DNA of 19,360 nucleotides from CAYUWM01 sp964448395 (GTDB taxonomy: Bacteria > Chloroflexota > Dehalococcoidia > E44-bin15), in assembly GCA_964448395.1 (NCBI GenBank), contig CAYUWM010000034.1:1-19360 (forward strand). Reading direction: 5' to 3'. Numbering within the stretch: the stretch's first letter is position 1; every line of letters begins with the position of its first letter. The notes under the pieces are model-generated. The model was not told the DNA's origin and ran no database searches. It saw only the letters and a list, made by a program, of their open reading frames with translations. This document shows positions 1 to 6,714 of the stretch, piece by piece. The translations under genes were made by a program, and so were the position numbers.

Positions 1-78
1 TCCCAACCCCTGATAATTACCCGCGGCGCCCCGGCATACCCCGCAAGCGCCCATTGTGATTCGATATCGGCACCAATA

Positions 79-107
79 TTGACATCGGCAGTTCGACGGC
101 ATAAAAT
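79..107 (+). promoter_or_regulatory. sigma70-type promoter of the VOC gene
   Basis: A perfect -35 hexamer TTGACA (79-84) is followed after exactly 17 nt by TAAAAT (102-107), one mismatch from the -10 consensus. It sits about 40 nt upstream of the first start codon, and a strong Shine-Dalgarno (AAGGAG, 131-136) follows. Prediction from sequence only. Confidence 0.65.
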
Positions 108-145
108 GCCCGTTATCGAGCCGTCATGGAAAGGAGTTCAAGGCC

Positions 146-613
146 ATGCATGTGCATCACGCAGCTATCACCGTAAAGGACATGGACAAATCCATCGCTT
201 TCTACCGGGACGGACTGGGGCTGAATGTATTCCAGGATGAGGTGATATCCGGCCCCGAGGTCGATACCGGCCTGATGGAGCCGGGCGCAAAAGTAAGGAT
301 GGTGCTGCTCATGGACGAGACGGGGAACATGATCGAACTGCTGGGCTGGCAGTCCCCGCCCGCCAGGGAGAGGCCTCCGGAGCACCTGCGGTTCACATCC
401 ACGGGCCTGGTGGAGGTGGCCTTCATGGTGGATGACATGGAGCAGGTGGAGAAGAGTTTGAGGAAGGCAGGCTATAGCTTCAGGACGCCGGTGTGGCGCA
501 TGGGCAGCGACCTGGAGAGCTATGGCGGCGCCGAGGCCAGGATAAGATACGTGGAGGACCCCAACGGGGTGCAGGTGGAGCTGATGCAGGTGGTGATGAA
601 GGGGGACCCTTAA
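146..613 (+). CDS. VOC (glyoxalase/dioxygenase fold) family protein
   Basis: A 155-residue protein with the two-module beta-alpha-beta-beta-beta architecture of the vicinal oxygen chelate superfamily (glyoxalase I, methylmalonyl-CoA epimerase, extradiol dioxygenases). The N-terminal module opens with HHAAITVKDMDKSIAFY, where His5 is the usual first metal ligand, and Glu64 in MIELL fits the second. The second module (about 86-150) starts GLVEVAFMVDDM, placing Glu90 where a His ligand normally stands, and ends with the ligand-type Glu145 in VQVEL. The start is ATG at 146 with AAGGAG ten bases upstream, behind a good promoter, so the gene may be monocistronic. Substrate cannot be assigned; lactoylglutathione lyase or epimerase activity is possible but the altered ligand set argues for caution. 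The fold is quite sure, the function open. Confidence 0.85.
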   Translation: MHVHHAAITVKDMDKSIAFYRDGLGLNVFQDEVISGPEVDTGLMEPGAKVRMVLLMDETGNMIELLGWQSPPARERPPEHLRFTSTGLVEVAFMVDDMEQVEKSLRKAGYSFRTPVWRMGSDLESYGGAEARIRYVEDPNGVQVELMQVVMKGDP

Positions 614-640
614 AGTATAGGCACACTCGGGTTCTTATGG

Positions 641-677
641 TTGTTGGTAACAATTTCAAACCCTATTCAAACCCTAT
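641..677. promoter_or_regulatory. palindrome plus tandem 11-bp repeat upstream of the Fe-S protein gene
   Basis: The gap between the VOC gene and the Fe-S protein gene contains TTGTT-GGT-AACAA (641-653), a perfect 5-bp-arm palindrome, followed directly by two exact tandem copies of TCAAACCCTAT (656-666 and 667-677). An 11-bp direct repeat presents both copies on the same helix face, as in response-regulator sites. It could be an operator for the downstream gene at 754; there is no direct proof. Confidence 0.3.
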
Positions 678-753
678 TTCCAGTTCAGATGACGGCATCC
701 TACCCAAATCCAAGGGATTATCGTTAAGAAATTGAGAGGAAGGGGGGCACAAA

Positions 754-1854
754 ATGCGCAAAGAGTATGAGGAGGTTTATCGCGAACTTCAGCAGCATCT
801 CGATAGACAGCCCGTCTGTTATCCGGCCACGCAATCGGGCGTCGAGATTCGCATACTGAAGCGGCTGTTTACGCTGGAGGAGGCGCAGCTCGCCACGCAC
901 TTGAGCTACAAGCCCCGCTCCGTGCAGCAGATCTACGAAACGGTCAAAGAGAGTGGGATGTCGCTCCCCGATATGGAGAACATGTTAGACGGGATGATGA
1001 AGAAAGGCGTCGCCAGGCTCATCGAAAGGGGTGGCACGCGGTATTTCTGCAACTGGCCCTTTATCCTGGGAATGTGGGAAGCGCAGGTGGATAAACTCAC
1101 CCCGGAGTTCATCGCGGAATTCGAAGAGTATACCTCTGATCTGGCTTTCGGAGTGGAGTTCTTGACTAGGGGATTCTCCCAGATGCGCACGATACCGATA
1201 GAGCAGAGCATCCCGTTCGACCGCCATGTAACCACGTATGACCACGTGACGCAGATCATCAACGGAAGCGACGGCCCATTTGTCATCATCGAATGTATCT
1301 GCAGAAAATTTGCCGCCATGAAAGGTAAGTCGTGCCAAAAGACCTCTCGGCTGGAGGTATGCATGGTACTGGGCGATTGGGCGAAGAATTACATCGAATC
1401 CGGAACGGGAAGAGAGATAAGCAAGGCGGAGGCCCTCGAAATAATCCGCCAAAATGAAGCCGACGGATTGGTGCTTCAACCCTCGAACACCCAGGATGTC
1501 GAGTTCATTTGCTCATGCTGCAGCTGCTGCTGCATGATGCTGGGTGCACATAAAATGATGCCCAAACCGGTTGACTTCTGGATAACCAACCATTACGCCG
1601 CGATAGATAGCGATAATTGCACCGGGTGCGGTGATTGTGTGGAGAGATGCCAGGTGAACGCCATAAGCATTGACGAGAGCCTCGGCATCGCCGGCATCAA
1701 TCTCGACCGATGCATAGGATGCGGTGTCTGCGTTCCCTCTTGCTCAATGGAGGCCATCAGACTCATCAAGAAGGAGAAGGAGGCAGTCCCTCCAGTAGAC
1801 TTAGAGAGCCTGCACGACAGCATCATGGCAAAGAGGATGGGGGACGCGGGCTAG
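754..1854 (+). CDS. Winged-helix-like / cysteine-rich / 2x[4Fe-4S] ferredoxin-domain protein
   Basis: A 366-residue protein with three parts. Residues about 30-100 look like a winged-helix fold (LKRLFTLEEAQLATHL, then a helix-turn-helix-like stretch and LDGMMKKGVARLI). A middle domain has CICR (Cys181, Cys183), Cys194 and a very dense cluster CSCCSCCC (Cys253, 255, 256, 258-260). The C-terminus has two classical 4Fe-4S motifs, CTGCGDCVERC (289-299) and CIGCGVCVPSC (320-330). Such proteins occur in anaerobic bacteria and are usually annotated simply as 4Fe-4S binding protein; the physiological role is not known to me. A redox sensor-regulator or an electron carrier both fit. The ATG at 754 follows a long purine-rich Shine-Dalgarno (AGGAAGGGGGG, about 737-747). 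The methyltransferase gene starts 57 nt after the stop and is probably cotranscribed. No signal peptide, so cytoplasmic. Confidence 0.85.
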   Translation: MRKEYEEVYRELQQHLDRQPVCYPATQSGVEIRILKRLFTLEEAQLATHLSYKPRSVQQIYETVKESGMSLPDMENMLDGMMKKGVARLIERGGTRYFCNWPFILGMWEAQVDKLTPEFIAEFEEYTSDLAFGVEFLTRGFSQMRTIPIEQSIPFDRHVTTYDHVTQIINGSDGPFVIIECICRKFAAMKGKSCQKTSRLEVCMVLGDWAKNYIESGTGREISKAEALEIIRQNEADGLVLQPSNTQDVEFICSCCSCCCMMLGAHKMMPKPVDFWITNHYAAIDSDNCTGCGDCVERCQVNAISIDESLGIAGINLDRCIGCGVCVPSCSMEAIRLIKKEKEAVPPVDLESLHDSIMAKRMGDAG

Positions 1855-1911
1855 ATTATGAAATCCACCCCGGTGAATAATAAAGACGGCTGAGAGAATA
1901 GGGAGGTTGTC

Positions 1912-2538
1912 ATGGTGGTGAACCCCTGGTGGGCGCCGTGGATGTTGAACAGGGTAATTGAACCCCTGATGAAAGAGCTCAGGGTTCAGGCTCCGCAGCT
2001 CGCCGGAATGCAGGCGGGGGATACGGCGGTGGACATCTGCTGCGGGACGGGAGCCCTTGCACTCCATTATGCGGGAATGGGCGTCATCGCTGCCGGCATC
2101 GACATGGACCCCCGCGTGATAGAGATTGCGGACAGAAAGGGACGAAGTCTGGGTTTGACCAACGCCTCATTCAGGGTGGGGAATGCCTCGGCCCTGCCGT
2201 TCGAGGATGATTCCTTCGATTTCGCCTCCATCTCCATGTCGCTGCATGAAACCGAGAGTACGGAGCGGGACACTATAATCGCTGAGATGAAGAGGATTGT
2301 GAAGGGGGAAGGGGCGCTGATCTTTATCGATTACAAGGTTCCCCTGCCCCTGATCCCTTCCTCCTATACATCCAGGGTGGTGGAGCTGGTCTGTGGGAAG
2401 GAGCACAACAGGTGTTTCCGGGATTACGTCCGGCAGGGCGGGCTGGACGGCCTGCTGGACAGGCACGGGCTTCATGCGGAGAAAAGGGCTGAGCTGGGGC
2501 CGATGTGGATGATAAAGGCGGGTAAGCTTATCACTTAG
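1912..2538 (+). CDS. Class I SAM-dependent methyltransferase (UbiE/MenG-like)
   Basis: A 208-residue Rossmann-fold methyltransferase. Motif I is VDICCGTGALA (40-50), the acidic residue at the end of strand 2 is Asp64 in GIDMDP, and the motif II/III region FRVGNASALPFEDDSFDFASISMSLHE (from 87) is typical of Methyltransf_11/UbiE-like enzymes. A later stretch, LIFIDYKVPLP, matches the strand beyond the active site. The C-terminal segment contains C/H residues (CGKEHNRCFRDY) of unknown meaning. Shine-Dalgarno GGGAGG (1901-1906) precedes the ATG by 5 nt. It lies 57 nt after the Fe-S protein gene, so the two may act together, but the substrate cannot be told. It converges with the membrane-protein gene that ends at 2576. 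Confidence 0.88.
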   Translation: MVVNPWWAPWMLNRVIEPLMKELRVQAPQLAGMQAGDTAVDICCGTGALALHYAGMGVIAAGIDMDPRVIEIADRKGRSLGLTNASFRVGNASALPFEDDSFDFASISMSLHETESTERDTIIAEMKRIVKGEGALIFIDYKVPLPLIPSSYTSRVVELVCGKEHNRCFRDYVRQGGLDGLLDRHGLHAEKRAELGPMWMIKAGKLIT

Positions 2539-2575
2539 CCCTACGGCTGAAGAGCCTTTGCTCCCCAAGAGGACA

Positions 2576-3223
2576 TCAGTGATGGTGTTCGGGGACCTCT
2601 CCGTGCTTCACGAACAGCAGGGGGTACACGATGTCGCTGAAGCAGCAGGGGAGCCACACGGCGATGAACAGGAAGGCGAAGATGGCTACGAACTTCCACC
2701 ACTCAAGACTAATGCCTACTGCCATCAGGATATGGAACAGCGATGCCCACGTACTGATCAGCACGTGGCCGGCGTGGGGAAATCTGGTGGTCGGCAACAG
2801 ATAGCCGACGGCGATGCCCACGAACGCCGGAGGGTTGGTGATCCACGGCTCTTCTATAAAGCCGATATGCAGCTCCCTGCCAGGCAGGACGGTTAGCGCT
2901 TCACCCAGGTAGGGAATAATGCAGTCGCTCAGCGTGGCGATGGCGATGGAGCCGGTGTAGCCGATCAGTATCGCTTTGATTATCTTGTGTCTACCGCCGC
3001 CGTACATCTTGTACAGGGCGGTGGTCACCAGTGCGCTGAGGAACACGTGCGTAGGGTGCAGGATGTAGAACACCGTCTTGGCGTGGGGCGATACCGAGTC
3101 GAGGTAGCCGCAGGACGTTATGATTACCATGAAGACGATGCCGGTCAGCGCCCCGAAGGCGGTGAACGGGATGTGGTGGGACAGCTCCCTCGTAATCAGC
3201 TTCCAGTCAACCGCGATCTTCAT
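2576..3223 (-). CDS. Six-TM membrane protein, candidate metal transporter of a Fur-family regulon
   Basis: A 215-residue polytopic membrane protein with about six hydrophobic segments (roughly 19-38, 50-71, 81-106, 131-145, 152-172, 176-204). Potential metal-binding side chains cluster in or beside the membrane: His16-His17, HPTH (56-59), SDC (99-101), His150/His153, His164, CCFSD (193-197) and a C-terminal HHH. I do not recognise a named family. The gene begins 31 nt downstream of the Fur-family repressor gene on the same strand, with GAGGAG a few nt before its ATG, so it is very likely in the same operon. By that context a role in metal uptake or efflux is inferred, not shown. No catalytic motif or ATP-binding site is present, so a permease is more likely than an ATPase. 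Confidence 0.72.
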   Translation of the reverse strand: MKIAVDWKLITRELSHHIPFTAFGALTGIVFMVIITSCGYLDSVSPHAKTVFYILHPTHVFLSALVTTALYKMYGGGRHKIIKAILIGYTGSIAIATLSDCIIPYLGEALTVLPGRELHIGFIEEPWITNPPAFVGIAVGYLLPTTRFPHAGHVLISTWASLFHILMAVGISLEWWKFVAIFAFLFIAVWLPCCFSDIVYPLLFVKHGEVPEHHH

Positions 3224-3254
3224 ATAGTATAGCTCCTCGAAGGTGGAGGGACGA

Positions 3255-3692
3255 TCAAGTCGACGCCTGCTGGCACGCGGGGCAGCGGCCGAGGAACTCC
3301 AGCAGGTGGCTCTCCATCTCGAACCCCGTGTCCCGGGACAGCCTGCGTTCGATATCGCTCAGGTCGCAATCGGTGAAATCGACCACCTGTCCGCAGTCGG
3401 AGCATACCAGATGATGATGATGCTCCGCCGGCCGGCGCAGCAGGTAGCTGCGGCAGTTCCCCCCTGAGTGCAGCTCGCAGATGAGGCCGATATCGGTCAG
3501 TATCTCCATCGTCCGGTAGACGGTGACCAGCCCGATCCCGGGATTATCGCGCCGCACCTTTTCGTATAGCTCGGAAGGGGTCATGTGTTCATGCGTGCCG
3601 GCGATGGCCTTGATAACCGCGCGCCGCTGAGGGGTTATCCTGTAACCGCGTTCCCTGAGGGCAGTTTTTATAGCTCGCTGGTTTAGTGTCAT
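3255..3692 (-). CDS. Fur-family metal-responsive transcriptional repressor
   Basis: A Fur/Zur/PerR-type regulator of 145 residues from the preferred ATG at 3692. The reading frame is open to another ATG at 3722, but the operator palindrome lies on that stretch and the predicted transcription start falls at about 3720. The N-terminal winged helix has RGYRITPQRRAVIKAI and the recognition-helix region GLVTVYRTMEILTDIGLI. The metal-sensing and dimer domain has the family's HHHHLVCSDCGQVVDF, with a first CxxC, and a second CPAC near the C-terminus; together these form the structural Zn site. The sequence does not settle Fe versus Zn, Mn or peroxide sensing. The membrane-protein gene follows after 31 nt. 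Palindrome and promoter placement suggest autorepression of this two-gene operon. Confidence 0.92.
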   Translation of the reverse strand: MTLNQRAIKTALRERGYRITPQRRAVIKAIAGTHEHMTPSELYEKVRRDNPGIGLVTVYRTMEILTDIGLICELHSGGNCRSYLLRRPAEHHHHLVCSDCGQVVDFTDCDLSDIERRLSRDTGFEMESHLLEFLGRCPACQQAST

Positions 3693-3705
3693 AGCAGATA
3701 GATAG

Positions 3706-3722
3706 ATGAAAACGATTTTCAT
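3706..3722 (-). promoter_or_regulatory. Fur-type operator palindrome
   Basis: ATGAAAA and TTTTCAT form 7-bp inverted arms around a 3-bp centre, read on the minus strand. The site covers the predicted start point of the fur transcript, a standard position for repression. The shape resembles the TGAAAA/TTTTCA-type sites bound by Fur-superfamily proteins. Confidence 0.6.
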
Positions 3723-3726
3723 TTAG

Positions 3727-3754
3727 ATTTTATCAGGGATTCGGCGGTTGTCAA
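3727..3754 (-). promoter_or_regulatory. sigma70-type promoter of the fur operon
   Basis: On the minus strand a perfect TTGACA (3749-3754) is followed after 16 nt by TAAAAT (3727-3732). Transcription would start near 3719-3720, inside the palindrome at 3706-3722, leaving a 5' UTR of about 27 nt before the ATG at 3692. Confidence 0.6.
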
Positions 3755-3785
3755 GACCTTTCGGTGGTGTGACTGGCTGAAGGAG

Positions 3786-4457
3786 CTATGCGTTGTGGCG
3801 GCACAGCGGGATGAGGCAGCAACCGTCGCACCGCGGCACCTTGCGACAGACGTCCTTGCCGTGGCGCACCAGCAGCGCGTGATACTCGTTGAACAGCCCC
3901 TCGTCGGGGGGCAGGTTTTCGGTAAAAAGCTGCTGATACGCGCTGTAGGTCTGGTTCGGCGGCGCGACGCCCATACGGCTCAGGATTCGCCTTGTATACG
4001 CGTCGATGACGAATACCGGCCGCCGCGCTGCATACAGCATGATCGAGTCGGCGGTCTCCTCGCCCACGCCGTGGATGGAGAGCAGCTCCCGGCGCAGGGT
4101 ATCGGTATCCAGCGCGAACAGCTTATCCAGTTCGCCATCGTATCCCGAGATGAGCCGCTCGACGAACGCCTTGAGCTTCTGTGCCTTGGCGTTGTAGTAG
4201 CCGGAGGGGCGGATGAGTTGGGCCAGCTCCCCCGCCGGCATTTGGTGGAGTGCGGAAGGCGATAAGGCAGCGGCTGACTTGAGGCTGGCGATGGCCTTCT
4301 CCACGTTGGTCCAGGCTGTGGACTGGGTGAGTATCGCCCCGATGATCACCTCGAACGGCCCGTCGGCGGGCCACCAGTGCTGCGGGCCGTAGGCGGCAAA
4401 GAGGAGGCCGTAGATTCTCCGCAGGGTATTATCTATGCTCTGAGCTTCGAGACCCAA
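3786..4457 (-). CDS. MagIII-like (COG2231) HhH-GPD DNA glycosylase
   Basis: A 223-residue member of the endonuclease III superfamily. The helix-hairpin-helix is IHGVGEETADSIML (128-141), the catalytic aspartate is Asp152 in FVIDAYTRR, and a C-terminal 4Fe-4S loop is formed by Cys204, Cys210, Cys213 and Cys219 (spacing 5-2-5 rather than the usual 6-2-5). The position of the endonuclease III catalytic Lys holds Glu134, so a monofunctional glycosylase without AP-lyase activity is expected. The GVGxETADSI...VIDAYT pattern is like the 3-methyladenine glycosylase MagIII group. It would remove damaged bases in base-excision repair. The start is TTG at 4457, inside the 3' end of trmO (25-nt overlap), with no better start nearby, so translational coupling is likely. 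Last gene of the citrate synthase-trmO operon. Confidence 0.88.
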   Translation of the reverse strand: MGLEAQSIDNTLRRIYGLLFAAYGPQHWWPADGPFEVIIGAILTQSTAWTNVEKAIASLKSAAALSPSALHQMPAGELAQLIRPSGYYNAKAQKLKAFVERLISGYDGELDKLFALDTDTLRRELLSIHGVGEETADSIMLYAARRPVFVIDAYTRRILSRMGVAPPNQTYSAYQQLFTENLPPDEGLFNEYHALLVRHGKDVCRKVPRCDGCCLIPLCRHNA

Positions 4458-4888
4458 TCCGGTATCCTGACCTCGGCAGGGTTATCGAGGGGGGGCATGA
4501 AGGGCTTGATGTCGATGACCGGGGTGCCGTCCATAGCATCCAGCCCGACCACGGTGAGGATGTTTTGTCTGATTTCGACCAGCTTCACCACGCTGACACC
4601 TATGGGGTTGGGGCGGAACGGGGCTCTGGTGGCGAACAGTCCCACCAGCGGCAGGTCGGCGCGACCCCGCGGGTGCACTTTTACCGGCGGCTTCTGCCCG
4701 GCGGGGGATTTGTGCATCCAGAAGATGATGATGATGTGGGAGAACTTATCGAGGCCTTCTAGAGAATCGACCAGGTCAGCGTCGACCACCACCTCCGAGG
4801 TCACCTCGTCCCAGCCGTGCCTTTTGTGCTCCCTGACCTCGTTGCGTACTACGCCAATCGGTTTGAGTTCCACCTGTTTCCTCCGCAT
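4433..4888 (-). CDS. trmO: TrmO-like tRNA (m6t6A37) methyltransferase, TsaA/UPF0066 family
   Basis: A 151-residue TsaA-like domain protein. The N-terminus ELKPIGVVRNEV and the highly conserved block GLFATRAPFRPNPIGVSVVKL are diagnostic of the family, whose Escherichia coli member TrmO uses SAM to N6-methylate t6A37 in threonine tRNA. It is a single-domain protein without the C-terminal extension of proteobacterial TrmO, as is common in anaerobes and archaea, where the substrate is less certain. The start ATG overlaps the upstream gene's stop codon by one base (TAATG), and its own 3' end overlaps the next gene by 25 nt, so all three are probably translated in a coupled way. No clear functional link between the three is evident. 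Confidence 0.87.
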   Translation of the reverse strand: MRRKQVELKPIGVVRNEVREHKRHGWDEVTSEVVVDADLVDSLEGLDKFSHIIIIFWMHKSPAGQKPPVKVHPRGRADLPLVGLFATRAPFRPNPIGVSVVKLVEIRQNILTVVGLDAMDGTPVIDIKPFMPPLDNPAEVRIPDWVSKLRA

Positions 4889-6123
4889 TAAGGAGCGAGT
4901 GTGAGGATCCTCTTCGTCACCGCGGGGTGCATGGCTATGAAGCAGAGCTCATCGTCGGTCAGCGGCAACTGGGTATGGGCGCTGGCGAACTGCACCAGGT
5001 CGAGGATGTACCGGGCGCTCTCGTCGTCGTCAAAGGTGATGCCGATCGCCTCGTAGACATGGCGGAACCCGGCGACCCCGCCGAACTCACCGGTGGTGAT
5101 TATCCTGCCGGTGGGCAGCCGCACCTCCTCCCCCCTCCCCAGTATCTCGTGGTCGAACAGCTCGTAGTTGCGCCGGTCCTTTAGTGCGCCGTCGGCGTGG
5201 ATGCCGGCCTCGTGGGCGAAGATGTTGGCTCCCACGCCGGGCTGGTTGATCGGTATCGGCATGCCGAAGGCATAGGACACGTATTTCGCCAGCTTGTCAG
5301 CTATTTTTAAGTCGAGGTTGTCGGCGATCTTGTAATCCTGCATGTCACGACCGAATATGATGGCGAGGATGCAGCTGACAAGGTCCGCCTGCCCGGCACG
5401 CTCGCCAACGCCGTTCACCGAGGTGTTGATATAGGTGTCCACCCCGCCGTCGATGGCCCCCTTGGCCCCGGAGATGGAATTGGCCACCGCCATGCCCAGG
5501 TCATTGTGGCAGTGGGTTTCAACGGGTATCTTCACCGTCTTAGCCAGCTCCTTGATACGGGCGTAGATTGTCATCGGGGTATCGTAGCCCAGAGTATCGC
5601 AGTAGCGTATGCGGTCGGCCCCCGCCGCTTTAGCCTCCTTGGCAAACTCCTTGAGGTAGTCCATTTCGGTGCGGGAGGCGTCCTCGGCGTTGACCCCCAG
5701 GGTTTTTATCCCGTTGCTTTTGGCGAACTTCGCCGCTTCCGTCATTTCGTGAATAACCTTGTCGCGATCAAGCTTTCCGCGGAACTTGTGCTTTATCATC
5801 TGGTCCGAGGTGGAGATGGAGATGTTGAGGTGGCGCACCCCGGTGGCCAGGGATTCCTCCACATCGGAGGGGATGGCGCGGCACCAGCCCTCAAGGATCA
5901 TGCTTCCGAAGATCCCCATCTTCTGCAGTTCCAGGTTTCCCTTGATATAGTTCTTCTCGTGCCTCACCGTGGGGAAGGCGAACTCCGATTGATATATGCC
6001 CATCTCCGACAGGTAGAGATTAAGCATGGTCTTCTGAAGCTTGGCCATGATATGTCTGGATGCCTGCACCGCATCCCGGTTGGTCACGTCGATAAAATGA
6101 ATTTCAGGTTTTTTATTGGGCAC
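4888..6123 (-). CDS. HMGL-like acyltransferase; Re-citrate synthase / homocitrate synthase candidate
   Basis: A 411-residue TIM-barrel enzyme of the isopropylmalate/homocitrate/citramalate synthase family, condensing acetyl-CoA with a 2-oxoacid. The opening motif is DVTNRDAVQ (12-20), with Arg16 and metal-binding Asp17 where the family usually shows DTTLRDGEQ. HCHNDLGMA (204-212) supplies His204 and His206. DTLG (176-179), NGVGERAGQADL (237-248) and HEAGIHADG (304-312) are present. There is no C-terminal LeuA allosteric domain, so leucine feedback is unlikely. Enzymes of this shape in Dehalococcoides and clostridia were shown to be Re-stereospecific citrate synthases; no leuBCD-type genes lie nearby, so citrate formation from oxaloacetate is my favoured reading, with homocitrate synthase as the alternative. 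Start GTG at 6123 with AAGGAGGG five nt upstream. First gene of a coupled operon with trmO. Confidence 0.85.
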   Translation of the reverse strand: MPNKKPEIHFIDVTNRDAVQASRHIMAKLQKTMLNLYLSEMGIYQSEFAFPTVRHEKNYIKGNLELQKMGIFGSMILEGWCRAIPSDVEESLATGVRHLNISISTSDQMIKHKFRGKLDRDKVIHEMTEAAKFAKSNGIKTLGVNAEDASRTEMDYLKEFAKEAKAAGADRIRYCDTLGYDTPMTIYARIKELAKTVKIPVETHCHNDLGMAVANSISGAKGAIDGGVDTYINTSVNGVGERAGQADLVSCILAIIFGRDMQDYKIADNLDLKIADKLAKYVSYAFGMPIPINQPGVGANIFAHEAGIHADGALKDRRNYELFDHEILGRGEEVRLPTGRIITTGEFGGVAGFRHVYEAIGITFDDDESARYILDLVQFASAHTQLPLTDDELCFIAMHPAVTKRILTLAP

Positions 6124-6160
6124 TTAACCCTCCTTCTGTATTGCCAAACGCCGACCCCAT

Positions 6161-6189
6161 ATGTTAGCATACCAATTGAGGGTTTGCAA
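6161..6189 (-). promoter_or_regulatory. weak candidate promoter of the citrate-synthase-like operon
   Basis: On the minus strand TTGCAA (6184-6189) and TAACAT (6161-6166) are separated by 17 nt; each hexamer matches consensus at four of six positions. It is back to back with the strong plus-strand promoter at 6196. Confidence 0.35.
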
Positions 6190-6195
6190 CGCCAC

Positions 6196-6224
6196 TTGAC
6201 AAGGGCTGGCAGTGTCTCTATAAT
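6196..6224 (+). promoter_or_regulatory. consensus sigma70-type promoter of yceD-rpmF-fabD
   Basis: TTGACA (6196-6201), a 17-nt spacer and TATAAT (6219-6224) are all perfect matches to the vegetative consensus. The yceD start codon is 25 nt beyond the -10, so the leader is about 18 nt, with GAAGAGG as the Shine-Dalgarno. Confidence 0.85.
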
Positions 6225-6248
6225 GGGCGAACTTCTGAAGAGGAAGCG

Positions 6249-6713
6249 ATGATAATCGATGTCACCCAGATGCTGAAAGAGCCCGCGGGCTCCCGAAGGC
6301 ATTATACGCTTGACGGTAGCGGGGAGCCTCCGGTCTGGGGGTGGATGGAGCTGGTGCGCACCGATCGTGGCGTGTTCATAAGCGGTGCGCTGAAGAGTAC
6401 GATTCAGGCTATATGCAGCCGGTGCCTCAAACCGTTTGACTATCCCATCGTGCAGGATATCAAGGAAGAGTATCTGTTAAAAGCCGAGGAGGGAGCATTC
6501 GCCATCAATGCGCAGGGGGAGATAGACCTGAGCGAGGCGCTGCGCCAGTACATATTGCTGGCCGTGCCGATGAAACCCCTGTGCCGTCCGGACTGTGCCG
6601 GACTGTGCCCTGATTGCGGTCACGACCTCAATGCGGGTCCCTGCGAGTGCCAGCGGGGTGCCATCGAGCCCCGTCTCGCTCCGTTAGCAGGCTGGTTTAA
6701 GGACGGTAACTGA
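6249..6713 (+). CDS. yceD: DUF177 / YceD family protein (23S rRNA accumulation protein)
   Basis: A 154-residue member of the DUF177/YceD family, whose members usually sit immediately before rpmF as here. The family is linked to 23S rRNA accumulation and assembly, and in plants to 23S rRNA processing. Visible zinc-type cysteines are CSRC (56-59) and the cluster Cys112, Cys116, Cys120, Cys123, Cys132, Cys134 around CPDCGHDLNAGPCEC, as in Gram-positive and Chloroflexi members. The ATG at 6249 follows GAAGAGG. The next gene, rpmF, starts only one nt after this stop. The gene is first of the operon behind a consensus promoter. Confidence 0.92.
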   Translation: MIIDVTQMLKEPAGSRRHYTLDGSGEPPVWGWMELVRTDRGVFISGALKSTIQAICSRCLKPFDYPIVQDIKEEYLLKAEEGAFAINAQGEIDLSEALRQYILLAVPMKPLCRPDCAGLCPDCGHDLNAGPCECQRGAIEPRLAPLAGWFKDGN

Positions 6714-6714
6714 T

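Noticed and set aside
1..78. Coding end of an upstream gene
   Set aside because: No frame of note reaches the left edge; only upstream sequence of the first promoter is visible.
985..1479. 164-codon minus-strand frame inside the Fe-S protein gene
   Set aside because: It mirrors a gene with clear ferredoxin motifs, has no recognisable family and no upstream signals; a shadow frame.
2558..2896. 112-codon plus-strand frame over the membrane-protein gene
   Set aside because: Low-complexity, charged product without hydrophobic or domain pattern; the minus-strand frame has six TM segments and a ribosome binding site.
4377..4904. 175-codon plus-strand frame across trmO and the glycosylase end
   Set aside because: Antisense to two genes with diagnostic motifs; no Shine-Dalgarno or family resemblance.
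5506..6252. 248-codon plus-strand frame over the citrate-synthase-like gene
   Set aside because: Antisense to a gene with all conserved catalytic motifs; the frame passes through the intergenic promoters.
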